DNA of 64,000 bases from Limiplasma sp958448555 (GTDB lineage: Bacteria > Bacillota > Clostridia > Christensenellales > Aristaeellaceae). The stretch is from NCBI GenBank assembly GCA_958448555.1, contig CAUDEL010000009.1:5304-69303 (forward strand), in the 5' to 3' direction. Below are positions 8,739-18,053 of the stretch, piece by piece. Positions within the stretch are counted from its first letter, which is position 1, and every line of letters starts with the position of its first letter. The position numbers and the translations under genes were made by a program. Below the pieces are notes generated by a model. That model saw only the letters and a list, made by a program, of their open reading frames with translations, was not told where the DNA came from and ran no database searches.

Positions 8739-9572
8739 TCAGCCTGCGTAGCGTATTCCCTCAAACAACGCCTGCTCGCCAACGCCGCCGATAATATAGC
8801 CCCAGCCCGCGGTTTCATCGGGCGCTATGGTCAAATAACCCCTGCGGCCGTCCTGCACGGTGAACCATGCCCGGGAAACGCCGTCTGTGGCGGTGATCAG
8901 TATCTTTATTTCCGCCGCCAGTTCCCCCCGGGATTCCTTCCCGGTCAAATCCACATAGGTAACCGGCACTGCCGTTTTCGCCGTCAAACCCTGCTGCGCC
9001 CAAGTTTCCTCGCTTTGCAGGTCGTATTCAAAGTGCCACAGCCCGTCTCCGACCGTGACCAGCTTCCCGTCCTCTACCGTCAGGCGGCGAATGCCCATGT
9101 GGGTTCCCAGCGCGTCCACATATCCGGCCATGGTCATTCCTTCCGCGTCCATGCCCGTAATCCGGCCCTGCGCGTATTCCGCGCCTTCAAACGGCAGCGG
9201 CTTGAGCTCTCCCGCCTCATACGTCAGGCACCATGTTACGTCGTCGTCAGACATGGGATCGCCGCTCACGCAGATCTCCTTGACACCGTTCCTGTCCAGG
9301 TCGGCAATCCACACCTGCGCCTGCGAGCAGTCCATGCTCCATTCCGCCTGCGTCCCATCTTCTTCAGCCACAGTCATCTTCACGCCCGCGCCGTCCTCTG
9401 TCTGCGTCCACTGGATCGCTTCCGTGCCGCGGTTCCTATCAAGGTTCATATCCAATATCTCGTCCGCCGGCAGCTCCAGCGCGGAGAATCCGTTCTCCGT
9501 CGGGCTTTCTGCCGCCGCCATAGCACCAACCAGCATGCATACCGCGCAGCACAGCGCCAGCCATCCTTTCAT
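8739..9572 (-). CDS. exported protein of unknown function
   Basis: The protein is 277 aa from ATG 9572, chosen because GGAGG lies 10 nt upstream and the signal peptide then starts properly (MKGWLALCCAVCMLVGAMAA). The mature part has a calcium-site-like or FG-GAP-like segment (ADLDRNGVKEICVSG), then beta-rich sequence. It sits in the run of exported-protein genes with the same orientation. No enzyme motif is visible. Confidence 0.8.
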   Translation of the reverse strand: MKGWLALCCAVCMLVGAMAAAESPTENGFSALELPADEILDMNLDRNRGTEAIQWTQTEDGAGVKMTVAEEDGTQAEWSMDCSQAQVWIADLDRNGVKEICVSGDPMSDDDVTWCLTYEAGELKPLPFEGAEYAQGRITGMDAEGMTMAGYVDALGTHMGIRRLTVEDGKLVTVGDGLWHFEYDLQSEETWAQQGLTAKTAVPVTYVDLTGKESRGELAAEIKILITATDGVSRAWFTVQDGRRGYLTIAPDETAGWGYIIGGVGEQALFEGIRYAG

Positions 9573-9642
9573 GATCTTTATGCCTCCGATTTTCTCCATC
9601 TTTTACAGGCAGGAGGGCAGCGATTGCCGCCCTCCCCGCTTC

Positions 9643-11217
9643 TTATTCCGCCGTCTGCCGAACCGGCATCGCCTCCAGGCAGCCCGACAGCGCCGTTGTG
9701 AACCGTTCGATCAGTGCGCTCAACTGTTCCTCCGAAAGGGATTCCAGCGCCACATCCGTGCCGCCGAGCTGCAGAGGCTCGGCCTCATGCAGTTCAAAGC
9801 TCAGCCCCGTCAGCTCAGGCATATCCTCCGTTCCAATCATAAGCCTGCCCCTGCCCTGCAGTCCGTCCGGGCCGGGCTCCACGCCCGCTTCCAGCGTAAA
9901 GGCGTAGGTATCCGCGCTCTGCGCCGCGTCCGGACACAGCGTGCCTTCCAGTGTAAACGCCTCTCCGCCGTCGGGGGTCATAAACGCATTCATCTCATGT
10001 TCGTATTCCATTACGATTTCCGGATTGCCGACGCCTATGTAGACCTCGCCTCCATAGCCCGGCAGGCCTTCCTCCGTGGTGGTGGAGCTCCTATACGCAC
10101 CTATCTGCAGCAGCCCCGTGTCCGTCTCGCCCTCGCTGACGGTCAGCTCTACAGTCCAGCCCGTCAGCGCAGTGTCCGGCATGCTTAAGATGCCCAGGAT
10201 CAGCCGCATGCCGTCGCCCAGGCTTCCGTCCGCAAGCGTCTGCGAATAGCCAAGGTCGAAGAAATACGGGGTGTTTTCCTCTGCATAGGGTTCAAAGCTC
10301 AGATACCATTTATCGGTCGCGCCGTCCTCCTGCGTATTGGTAACAACGACGTACCACGGCTCGGCAGCCGCATCATAATTCGTCCCGGCGCCCAGCACGA
10401 AATGGCCTTCGGACTGCGCAAGCGGCCCGGCTGCGCCGCGCATCAATTCCACAATTGCGGCAGATCCCAGCCCCTGCGAGGCGAGCATCACGTCCAGCAC
10501 CGGAGCCAGTTGCCCGTCGCCTTCCAGCTGGTCGGCCAGCCGTGTGAGCAGTTCTGCCGCCTGCGCATGCGTACAGGTAATGTAGATTTCGTAGGCAACG
10601 GCGGGAAAGCCGTATTCCTCGGGCACATCGTAGAATTCCTTCACGGCCAGTTCCTGCATAAATTCGTCAACGATCGCGACATACGGCTCCATCAGCGGTT
10701 CCAATGCGCTGATTGCGGCTGCGGTCTGCGCCGTCTGCATTTCCAGCGTGCCGAGCAATCCGGCCGTCATTTCCTCCAGATTCATTCCCAGCAGCGTCTC
10801 CCAGTTCATCGTATAGCGTTCATCCGGCAGAAGATCGCTCGCTATAGCCAAACCCTGCGCGTCCGCATCCAGCGCGATGTCAAAGCCCACGTTTTCCTGG
10901 CTTTCCCGCAGGCCCAGTTCCAGACGCGCACCCTGGCTGAAGGCCACGCCCAGCCGCAGGACGAGATCCGGCATCTCCGCTTCAAGGGGGATACCCTCGC
11001 CGCGTACCTCCGCCACAATCATTGTACCGTGTTCCTGCCCAAACGCCTGAGCCAGCAGCCCGGACGCAATATCGCCCGGCTCGTAAACATGGGAGACCAA
11101 CTGCCCGCCACCATTATCCCCTGTGGATTCCACGGCTTCCTGCTCTGCCAGAGCGCCGGGAAAGCAAAACACCGTTGCCAGCAGCAAGGCCAGCAGCATC
11201 GTCCATTTTCTCATCAT
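9643..11217 (-). CDS. exported 524-aa protein of unknown function
   Basis: A signal peptide (KWTMLLALLLATVFCFPGALA) follows two adjacent ATG codons, with GCAGGAGG upstream. The mature protein is acidic and rich in Leu, Glu, Gly and Thr. It is probably beta-rich and alternates helical parts (VAIVDEFMQELAVKEFYD, AAELLTRLADQLEG) with long strands. No anchor and no catalytic motif were found. It belongs to the minus-strand block of exported proteins; its partner genes give no clear function. Confidence 0.8.
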   Translation of the reverse strand: MMRKWTMLLALLLATVFCFPGALAEQEAVESTGDNGGGQLVSHVYEPGDIASGLLAQAFGQEHGTMIVAEVRGEGIPLEAEMPDLVLRLGVAFSQGARLELGLRESQENVGFDIALDADAQGLAIASDLLPDERYTMNWETLLGMNLEEMTAGLLGTLEMQTAQTAAAISALEPLMEPYVAIVDEFMQELAVKEFYDVPEEYGFPAVAYEIYITCTHAQAAELLTRLADQLEGDGQLAPVLDVMLASQGLGSAAIVELMRGAAGPLAQSEGHFVLGAGTNYDAAAEPWYVVVTNTQEDGATDKWYLSFEPYAEENTPYFFDLGYSQTLADGSLGDGMRLILGILSMPDTALTGWTVELTVSEGETDTGLLQIGAYRSSTTTEEGLPGYGGEVYIGVGNPEIVMEYEHEMNAFMTPDGGEAFTLEGTLCPDAAQSADTYAFTLEAGVEPGPDGLQGRGRLMIGTEDMPELTGLSFELHEAEPLQLGGTDVALESLSEEQLSALIERFTTALSGCLEAMPVRQTAE

Positions 11218-11251
11218 ATACCTCCTGCATTATCTTCGCCATTACTGATTG

Positions 11252-12373
11252 TTAAAAAACATCCCAGCGCAGCAGTATACACTGCGCTCCCCCCGTCGGC
11301 CAACCCCAGAACCGCCACTGCGTCGCGCCGCTGTGCTGATTCGTCACCCGCGTCATCGCTGCGTTGATGCCGTCTATGGGCAGTTCCTCACCATAGCCAA
11401 GGAGCAGTACCCATATATCCCGCTCGCCGTCATATACGCGCTTATTGTAGCAGTACTGCGCCATCGCGTCCAGGTCGTCGAATGTCGCGCCAAATCCGGG
11501 AATTCCCGCGTGAAAGAAGTAACTGCCGCCCGAACCGTCCGCGATATCCGCGGTTTCCCAGACGGGATCCCAGGAAAGAGCACCCGCGCAACGGTCGCGG
11601 CCTGCGTTAAACAGCGTGTAAACGCCGATTTCCGGCGCGACCAGGTCGCCTGCAACATCCGCTGTGGAGACGTCCACAACATACCATTGCCCGCCTAGTT
11701 CCACCGTGTTCCACGCATGCAGAACCCCGGCGTTGTATCCATTTTGGAATCCCACCTCAAATCCCGCCATGCCCGCCAGCAGGTAGAAAGCGTCGGAATA
11801 GCCCTGGCAGTTGGCCCAGCCATGGGTCAGCGCGAAGGCGGCGCTGACGCCGAGGGCGTCCTCGCTCGGCTCCTTTTCAAGCATCTCATTGAATGCCAGC
11901 CGGGCGCACAATTCGTCAAAGATCGCCCGCTCCAGTTCAAGCGAGGAGGAGTACCGCGCCTGTAAGCGCTCTACAATGGCTTCCGCCTCATCGAGTGCCG
12001 ACCGTTCCTGATGCGAAAGCGCGCTTTCGTCGCCGGTTCTCCATGCGTCCAGCATCCTTACGCCTGCCCGGTATACCGGCGTGATTACAACCTTCACGCT
12101 GTTCCTGTCATAGTCGATGGAGGCGTACAGGCGGCTCATCAGCGGCGCCATCTGCAAAAACTCCTGACGCAGATCATCTTCCGGCATGGTCAGCGCCTCT
12201 TGAACCGACAGCGTAAAGCGAATCTCCCCCGCCCTCTCCTGCGTGCAGTCGCGCAGGTAATCTGCCGCTTCCATCCATGTGTCAAAAGACGGCGCGCCCT
12301 CGCCCATGGCCGGCATGGCCGCAGCCAGCAGGCAGACCGTAAGTATCCAGAAAACAAGCCTGCGCCTGAACAT
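11252..12373 (-). CDS. exported transglutaminase-like protein
   Basis: This 373-aa protein has a signal peptide (cleavage near MPAMGEG, residue 23). A transglutaminase-like papain-fold core carries the triad in order: Cys189 in WANCQGYSDAF, His219 in LHAWNTVEL, and Asp234 in WYVVDVSTAD. This is the pattern of bacterial transglutaminase-core proteins, which act as cysteine proteases, amidases or crosslinkers outside the cell. It lies between exported genes in the same direction, with AGGAGGG before the ATG. The substrate is unknown. Confidence 0.88.
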   Translation of the reverse strand: MFRRRLVFWILTVCLLAAAMPAMGEGAPSFDTWMEAADYLRDCTQERAGEIRFTLSVQEALTMPEDDLRQEFLQMAPLMSRLYASIDYDRNSVKVVITPVYRAGVRMLDAWRTGDESALSHQERSALDEAEAIVERLQARYSSSLELERAIFDELCARLAFNEMLEKEPSEDALGVSAAFALTHGWANCQGYSDAFYLLAGMAGFEVGFQNGYNAGVLHAWNTVELGGQWYVVDVSTADVAGDLVAPEIGVYTLFNAGRDRCAGALSWDPVWETADIADGSGGSYFFHAGIPGFGATFDDLDAMAQYCYNKRVYDGERDIWVLLLGYGEELPIDGINAAMTRVTNQHSGATQWRFWGWPTGGAQCILLRWDVF

Positions 12374-12439
12374 CGGAATCCCTCCTTGTGCCGCGCGCCT
12401 TCCGCCGGATCGGAGAGAGGCGCGCGTTCAATCTTTACG

Positions 12440-13690
12440 TCATTGATTCACGGTAAAGCTGCCCAAAATCATGGCCGCATCTGCGTCCGAAACGTTCGTC
12501 AGCGTAATCGTATAGAACACGTTGTTGACGATGTAATAGTACTGCATCGTGGGATAAACCGCGTCATAGGTGCCCGTATAATACGTTCTTCCGGAAAACT
12601 CCACCGGGCCCGCCATATCGTAATTGGTTATGCCCATGCTGGCATAGGCGGCGGCGTAGTCCGCCTCCAGCGTCGGGAGCGTATCCATGGTAATGCCCTG
12701 CGCGCTCTCCTGCGCCACGTTCATGTTGGCATCGAGATCCGCCGAGTAATACAACAGAATGCCCATCGACTGGGCATACTGCAGCTGCTGGCTGAGCCCG
12801 GCAGCGTCCACAGCCGCCTGACCGTAGGTCTGTATCAGCTGCTGAAGCGTGGCTTCGTTCAATTCCATCCAGCCCTGCGGAACCTGCAGGGTAAAGCCGT
12901 TTCCGGTTACGGTCTGCCCGCCCGCAGCAGCGGGGGGATTCACGGTCGAGGGCAAAGCCGCGCCGCCCTGACGCGCCATAAACAGCGTTATGCCGTCTAC
13001 ATCGACGCTGATCGTGCCGTCCGCCTGCATGACAAACGTCCAGGTGTATCCATCCTGCTCCGTCACGGTGGCGGTGGAGCCGTTCTGCACCCAGGTGCAG
13101 GCGAGCGATTCCTCGCCGTCCCAGATTGTGCCGCTTCCGCCGGCGTTGAAGGTCGCGGTCATCTGCACACCCATGGCCGCTGGGTCAATGGTCTGGCCAT
13201 TTGCGGAAGCCTGCGTCAGCACCCACTGGCCCTCAAAACTGCCCGTGGCGGGAGCCGTGCCGCCCGTGGAGGGCAGCAGGCCGTCCGGCAGCAGCCCTCC
13301 GCCGGGCGCGTTCGTCGCCTGCGGCGCGGCTGCGGTCTGCGTAAAGTACATGGCCACGCCGTCCACCATGGCCAGCAGCGTGCCGTCCGACTGGAGCGTG
13401 AACGTCGAAACCTCTCCGGTGAGCTGGCTGGTGATCGTGACCGTGTTGCCGGCCTGCGTCCACGTCCCGTTCTCTTCCATAGGAGCACCGTTGATGGTTT
13501 GTCTGGCAAAAGCCGTACCGTCGGGGTTAAGGACAATCGTCATGCTGAAGCCATAGGCTTCCGGCGACATGACCACGCCGCTTGCGACTGTCTTCGTCAT
13601 CGTCCATTCACCCGCCAAGCTCGCCGTCTGGGCGAATGCCGGCGCGGCGAGCAATAGCGCCGCCAACAGTACCGCCAATAATTTCTTCAT
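12440..13690 (-). CDS. exported protein with two lipocalin-like repeats
   Basis: This 416-aa protein has a classical signal peptide (MKKLLAVLLAALLLAAPAFA). Two repeats of about 95 residues follow. Each begins with a Trp strand (LAGEWTMTKTVASG; FEGQWVLTQASANG), continues with an NPDGTA/NAGGSGT turn and TWTQAGNTVTI/TWVQNGSTATV, and ends with a DGTLLAMVDG/DGTISVDVDG strand. This is the look of the lipocalin-like DUF4923/DUF5640-type beta-barrel repeats. A Pro/Gly linker leads to a C-terminal domain starting NGFTLQVPQGWMEL, which recalls PsbP-like extracellular domains. It could bind a small hydrophobic ligand; that is inference. Confidence 0.8.
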   Translation of the reverse strand: MKKLLAVLLAALLLAAPAFAQTASLAGEWTMTKTVASGVVMSPEAYGFSMTIVLNPDGTAFARQTINGAPMEENGTWTQAGNTVTITSQLTGEVSTFTLQSDGTLLAMVDGVAMYFTQTAAAPQATNAPGGGLLPDGLLPSTGGTAPATGSFEGQWVLTQASANGQTIDPAAMGVQMTATFNAGGSGTIWDGEESLACTWVQNGSTATVTEQDGYTWTFVMQADGTISVDVDGITLFMARQGGAALPSTVNPPAAAGGQTVTGNGFTLQVPQGWMELNEATLQQLIQTYGQAAVDAAGLSQQLQYAQSMGILLYYSADLDANMNVAQESAQGITMDTLPTLEADYAAAYASMGITNYDMAGPVEFSGRTYYTGTYDAVYPTMQYYYIVNNVFYTITLTNVSDADAAMILGSFTVNQ

Positions 13691-13763
13691 GATATCCTCT
13701 CCTTTTTTCTCAATCTGATTTCAGAGCGCGCCCGCGCCCGAAATGCTTTTGTCATTCTCCCGC

Positions 13764-15956
13764 TCAGGCAAGCCCACGGATGCCGAGCGTCTGCGCAAGG
13801 TCGCAGTCGATCACATATACGCCGTCTCCGGAGAGATACTCCCGCCATTCGTCCGCCGTCAGGAAGCGGGCAAAGGCCATCGTTTCCTCCTCGGTCGCGT
13901 TATAAGGCAGCATGGTCGTCTCCAGCAGGTAGTACGTGCCGCTGTTTTCCCAGGTTTCCAGCGCCACCTGCGCGTGTCCCGGGGTGATGATGATCATGGC
14001 GTGCATCTGCGCCGACTGCAGGGCGGACGCCATCAGAAGCGCGGTTTCAATGCAGATGCCCGACCGGCTCTGGATCACCGCATCGGGGGTCAGCACGCGC
14101 TGTGAGCCGCCAAAGGAATACGGTCCCATGTTATAGCGCACGCCAATATCGCTGATCGCACCTTGTATGGCCATGGCCTGCAGTACGGTGGTAGATGGCT
14201 CGTCGGTACCGTCCGGATAGGCGAGCTGATAGCCGGGCAGGGAACTGTAACCCGCGCCAGCGTTGGTTTCCAGCCAGTAGATGGCCTCGCGCCGCAGCGC
14301 CAAAACCTCCTCCGCGTCGGGCCGGAGCCACGCCAGCAGGTTGTACGGTTCGATCACGCCGAACTCGCTGTTCAGCATCGTAAAATCGTATATGCTGTGC
14401 AACGTGATCGTTTTGCTCTCCGCGACCAGCAGTTCGCCGGTATCCATTTGGGTCACGCGCAGCGTGATCTGCGTCTCGCGTCCGCTTCCCAGGCTGGTCA
14501 GGCCGCTCATGGCCGGGGGCTTGATCATCAGATAGGTGATCTCCGGCCCCACGTTCACCGTCCGCTGGTATTTTTGCGAAAAGCCCTCGATCTCCACCTC
14601 GACCAGCAGCCGGGTTTTCCCCGCATCCGTGCTCAGCGCCAGGTTCACCGCCGAATCCATGGAGGGATACAGGTTAGGATAGATTTCTTCGGCCATCGAG
14701 TAATCCACCCATATCTGCTGCTCGCCGGTATCATCCTCCAGCGTCAGCATGTTGGCCAGGTTGACAAACTGCTGCTCTATGACGGCGTACATCAGTATTT
14801 CATAGCGCAGCATCAGGTAAGGCTGGCGCATAAGAAGCTGCGTTGCGGAAAAATCCATCAGCGCGTCGTCCAGCAGCGCCGCCTTGTAATCAGCATACAG
14901 CTTTTCCTGGAAGGCGTCGATCTGACGGATATACAAGGGCCATGTCTGCGTCATGGCCGGCGGGCATGCCAGAGCCTGATAATTCTCCTTGACATCGCCC
15001 ATGGCGATATACATGGCGTTGAGGGAATCGGCTTCCGAGGCGTACATTCCCTGCGCGGCCTTTTGCTGATACGCCCCGAGCGGGTCGCTGGAATCGTAGT
15101 ACCCGATATAAAAGGCCAGCAGGCTTTCCGCGATGCGGCAGGCCTCCAGCGCGTTCTCATACTGAAAGGCGCCTTCTCCGCCAGAAACCATTCCCTTCAT
15201 GCCCTCCAGTGCGCTCCGGCAGGCGGAAACCTTTTCCAGCTTCTCCCTGCACAGCGCCGCGTACGCCTGCATTTCGGCGGCGTAAGCCGTATCGGCATTG
15301 TTCACGGACGCCTGATAACTCCGGGCAAACGCTGCCGTGGCCTGCGCGATCTCCATGCAGTCCTGATAAAGCGCCGCCATCCATTCGGAAAGTGCTCCGC
15401 CCTCCGGTACTTTTTCCTGAGCGCCCTCCGCAACGGGCGAAAACGTTTGCGAGGCCAGCACCAGCCCGGACAGCACCGCGTCGGCCTCCGCCGGGATATA
15501 TGCCGCGCCGTAAAGTATGCTGTAGCCCTCCCGCTGTTCCCACAGATAAGCGCCCTCTATGATCTGGCCGCTTTGCGCGTCGGTATAGGCATACATCATG
15601 GCGTCCATGGGGATGCCCCGCATATCCATAGGCTGGCTCTGCGTGCCGGGATCGTACACCATGCTCCCGCCCATGGCGGCGCGCAGCGCTTCGCCCGTCT
15701 GGGCAAAGAAGTCCTCTTTGTTCACATCGCCCTCCTCCGCCCATGTCAGGCGGAAATTAGAGGCGGTTTCCCCGGGATAGACCCATATATAGCCATCCCT
15801 TTCCGTAACGCTGTAGCCAGCGTCCACCTGAAAAGAGAGCCTCAGCGCTTCGCTTGTATAGGTGGTATACGCCTGTTCCGCCGCCGCCGGAAATGCGGAC
15901 AGCAGCATAACCGCCGCAAAAAGAGCAGCCATTCTCCTGCAGTGCTTGCGTTTCAT
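13764..15956 (-). CDS. large exported protein with C-terminal transglutaminase-like domain
   Basis: This 730-aa protein has a signal peptide (LFAAVMLLSAFPAAAEQA). Its N-terminal domain (about 30-180) looks like a PsbP-type extracellular fold. A helical middle (about 190-420) and a beta domain follow. The C-terminal transglutaminase-like core carries Cys635 in SGICIETALL, His661 in TPGHAQVAL and Glu679 in YLLETTM. The third member of the triad is Glu instead of Asp, as happens in some transglutaminase-core families. It is the first gene of the minus-strand exported block, with a promoter at 16004-16032. The substrate is unknown. Confidence 0.85.
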   Translation of the reverse strand: MKRKHCRRMAALFAAVMLLSAFPAAAEQAYTTYTSEALRLSFQVDAGYSVTERDGYIWVYPGETASNFRLTWAEEGDVNKEDFFAQTGEALRAAMGGSMVYDPGTQSQPMDMRGIPMDAMMYAYTDAQSGQIIEGAYLWEQREGYSILYGAAYIPAEADAVLSGLVLASQTFSPVAEGAQEKVPEGGALSEWMAALYQDCMEIAQATAAFARSYQASVNNADTAYAAEMQAYAALCREKLEKVSACRSALEGMKGMVSGGEGAFQYENALEACRIAESLLAFYIGYYDSSDPLGAYQQKAAQGMYASEADSLNAMYIAMGDVKENYQALACPPAMTQTWPLYIRQIDAFQEKLYADYKAALLDDALMDFSATQLLMRQPYLMLRYEILMYAVIEQQFVNLANMLTLEDDTGEQQIWVDYSMAEEIYPNLYPSMDSAVNLALSTDAGKTRLLVEVEIEGFSQKYQRTVNVGPEITYLMIKPPAMSGLTSLGSGRETQITLRVTQMDTGELLVAESKTITLHSIYDFTMLNSEFGVIEPYNLLAWLRPDAEEVLALRREAIYWLETNAGAGYSSLPGYQLAYPDGTDEPSTTVLQAMAIQGAISDIGVRYNMGPYSFGGSQRVLTPDAVIQSRSGICIETALLMASALQSAQMHAMIIITPGHAQVALETWENSGTYYLLETTMLPYNATEEETMAFARFLTADEWREYLSGDGVYVIDCDLAQTLGIRGLA

Positions 15957-15989
15957 CCACGCACGCTCCTCTCTAAAACATAAGCTTAC

Positions 15990-16012
15990 TTATATTATAT
16001 TATATTATATTT
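15990..16012. repeat. pentanucleotide simple repeat (TTATA)n
   Basis: Four to five tandem TTATA units lie between the predicted -10 box and the start of the exported transglutaminase gene. Such tracts can change length by slippage. Here that would change the leader length or create alternative -10 boxes. Confidence 0.8.
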
Positions 16013-16032
16013 CAGCGATGCATGGCAGTAAA
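16004..16032 (-). promoter_or_regulatory. predicted promoter of the exported-protein block
   Basis: On the minus strand, TTTACT (16032-16027) is 17 bp from TATAAT (16009-16004), which is itself the first unit of the TATAA repeat tract. It lies about 50 nt upstream of the ATG at 15956. A perfect 13-bp inverted repeat, TTGTCAATGACAA (16047-16059), sits just upstream and could be an operator. Confidence 0.5.
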
Positions 16033-16059
16033 TATTGTTGACGTATTTGTCAATGACAA

Positions 16060-16426
16060 GTACAAGCAGCGTACTTTGAGCCCGCAAACAAATATGTATG
16101 ATACAAAAAATACATGTCGCGCAGGGATGCTGAAAAACGGAAAAGAAAAAGGTGTTGTTTGTCACGCTCTGCATAATGGTTGCGGAGATAGTTTTGCCGG
16201 TACACGGCACACTCTCCGTAAGCGTCAAATAAACCGCCGTGAGATGTAGCAAGGCATTTCGAGGTAAGGTAGGAAATCTTAGGAAATCTCAGGAGCACCG
16301 AAAAAGGCTTCTCAGCGTTTGTCACGAGGCAATTCCTTTCTGGCATGACCATCTATGCCGCCATATACAAGAAATGAGGCCGGATTGCTCCGGCCCCAAT
16401 GTGCGTTTCTACATTATATATGTTCG
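16060..16426. other. spacer between exported block and prophage remnant
   Basis: I see no gene here. The tract holds an 11-nt-spaced direct repeat of TAGGAAATCT near 16269 and 16280. It also holds a G+C stem (GGCCGG 16378-16383 with CCGGCC 16390-16395) just beyond the endolysin stop, which may end that transcript although its T-run is weak. The left attachment site of the prophage would be expected here; I found no copy of the tRNA-Ser 3' end. Confidence 0.5.
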
Positions 16427-17527
16427 TCAGACGACCTGCGAATACTTCCCGGACACCCACCCCACCTGAGCATTGACCACGATGGCGTGCCAGCCGTTCT
16501 CCGCAGTGGCGATCCATTCGAAGGTCGCACCATCCTTCACGGAGGTGATGCGGCTGTACTTGGTGTCATTGCCCACGCGGATGTTGACAGAGCCGCTGGC
16601 GCAGACGATGCGCACCTGCTTCGTGGCAGGAGTCTGCACCTCCGGTTTCTCAGTTTCGGGCTGTTCTTTGCCGTCATCATCGTCAGCCACAGCGTCCATC
16701 AGCGCCGTATGGGTCTCGCTGCCGTAGATGCCGTCCTGCTTGATTCCAACCTTCTTCTGGAACTTCTTGAGGGCCTTTTCAGTTTCAGAACCGAACTCGC
16801 CGTCAGCACCATACTTGGGCAGACTGTATTCCAGCTGCAGGAGGAATTCCTGCATAGCCTTTACATCCGTACCCTTGCTGCCATTCTTCAGAGTACGGGT
16901 GCCCAGAGTGTACACGGTTTCTGCGGTATCTGGCTTGACATAAGAGCCGCCTGTGAATACAGCATCGCCATAATCCACGAAGGGCAGTTGAAACCAGTGT
17001 GTCCACTTGCGGGAGGACACCTTGGTCTTCACACAGCCATACGAAAAACCGCGCTCCTCGACAGCGCAGCCGTCACCGACATACACACCGACATGACCGT
17101 CGGAGCGAAGTGCAACGCCTGGAATCTCCGGCAGCGTATCAATCGTTCCCCAGGCACAGCCCTTGCTCTTTGCATAGGTGAACATGCCGTTGGCGGACTT
17201 ATCAGGACAGCCGTTGCCGCCATACTTGCTGGAGAAGGTCTTGTCGGTGCCGATGGCTTCCCTGACGCCCACGCCGCCGCTGGTCCAGTTGTAGCCCTTG
17301 ATGAGGCCAACGCAGTCAGCGCAGACCTTCTTATTCGCAATGTCCTGCTTATAGCGGGCAGTGCGGGAGTCCTTGTAATGGGACGGATACTGCTTGGCCT
17401 TTCGGCTTCGCAGGGATTCGGAACACTTGTAGACAACCGTGCCGTACCAATAGGGCTGGCCCAGCATGGATAGACAGAATGCAACGAAGTGTTCACTGGT
17501 GTACGGAGTATTGATTCTTTCGCTCAT
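16427..17527 (-). CDS. phage endolysin: NlpC/P60-type domain, peptidoglycan-binding domain, SH3 domain
   Basis: The protein is 366 aa from ATG 17527, preceded by GGAGGAAATC. The N-terminal cysteine amidase/endopeptidase domain has the catalytic Cys72 (CADCVGLIKGY) and His145 (SDGHVGVYVG). A PG_binding_1 domain follows (about 195-265; LKNGSKGTDVKAMQEFL then GEFGSETEKALKKFQKK). An acidic linker leads to a C-terminal SH3 domain (about 295-366; SGSVNIRVGNDTKYSRI). It would degrade host peptidoglycan after holin opens the membrane. It is the last gene of the late module and looks intact. Confidence 0.92.
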   Translation of the reverse strand: MSERINTPYTSEHFVAFCLSMLGQPYWYGTVVYKCSESLRSRKAKQYPSHYKDSRTARYKQDIANKKVCADCVGLIKGYNWTSGGVGVREAIGTDKTFSSKYGGNGCPDKSANGMFTYAKSKGCAWGTIDTLPEIPGVALRSDGHVGVYVGDGCAVEERGFSYGCVKTKVSSRKWTHWFQLPFVDYGDAVFTGGSYVKPDTAETVYTLGTRTLKNGSKGTDVKAMQEFLLQLEYSLPKYGADGEFGSETEKALKKFQKKVGIKQDGIYGSETHTALMDAVADDDDGKEQPETEKPEVQTPATKQVRIVCASGSVNIRVGNDTKYSRITSVKDGATFEWIATAENGWHAIVVNAQVGWVSGKYSQVV

Positions 17528-17554
17528 GATTTCCTCCAATCAAAAGAGCGGCGG

Positions 17555-18001
17555 TTATGCGCCGCCGCCCTGGTCGGTCGTGGTATCGTCAATTCGATTG
17601 TGAAGCTGAGCAAGAATGCTCTTCATCTTTTCCGGGATAGGCAGTCCAAGGTGAGCCGCATTCTCCAGCAGGGATACACCCTCATTGGACAGGTAGAAGC
17701 ACACCACGGCGCCGCGCAGAGCATTGCCGGTTCCTACCACATGAAGATCAACGATGTGGGCAACACCCACCAGCATGATAATGAGCACCTTCTTGCAGAT
17801 ACCCTTAAAGCCCACGCTGGAGGACAGCTTCTTGTCTGCCACAGCGCACATGAGGCCGGTCACATAGTCAACGGCCATAAAGATCAGAAGTGCAGTCAGC
17901 AAACCGTCCATACCTCCCAGAAAATAGCCGAGCCAGCCGCCGACCGCAGCAATGGCCATCTGCAGCTTGGCCCAAATGATGTCGATAGAGAAATCCCTCA
18001 T
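17555..18001 (-). CDS. phage holin (phage_holin_4 / toxin-secretion holin type)
   Basis: The protein is 148 aa from ATG 18001, set by GAGGAGG upstream. Membrane segments include AIAAVGGWLGYFLG, LLTALLIFMAVDYVTGLMCA and VLIIMLVGVAHIVDL. The segment FMAVDYVTGL followed by KLSSSVGFKGICKKVLIIML is the hallmark of the holin family that partners NlpC/P60 endolysins. It is immediately upstream of the endolysin. Confidence 0.9.
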   Translation of the reverse strand: MRDFSIDIIWAKLQMAIAAVGGWLGYFLGGMDGLLTALLIFMAVDYVTGLMCAVADKKLSSSVGFKGICKKVLIIMLVGVAHIVDLHVVGTGNALRGAVVCFYLSNEGVSLLENAAHLGLPIPEKMKSILAQLHNRIDDTTTDQGGGA

Positions 18002-18053
18002 AGTCAAATCCTCCTCAGAATTGATATAGCAAAAGCCGCCCATGTGAGCGGCC

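Noticed and set aside
14163..15983. Plus-strand frame of about 600 codons opposite the large exported transglutaminase gene
   Set aside because: It has no ribosome site, His/Arg/Gln-rich composition typical of antisense of a GC-rich gene, and no domain. The minus strand has a signal peptide and triad motifs.
16050..16352. Small minus-strand frames in the spacer next to the endolysin
   Set aside because: No ribosome sites, no domain, mutually overlapping in several frames, and Cys/His/Tyr-rich composition.
15960..16426. Left attachment site (copy of the tRNA-Ser 3' end) for the prophage
   Set aside because: I looked for the acceptor and T-arm sequence of either tRNA-Ser here and found no match longer than a few bases. 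The other end may lie elsewhere or have been lost.
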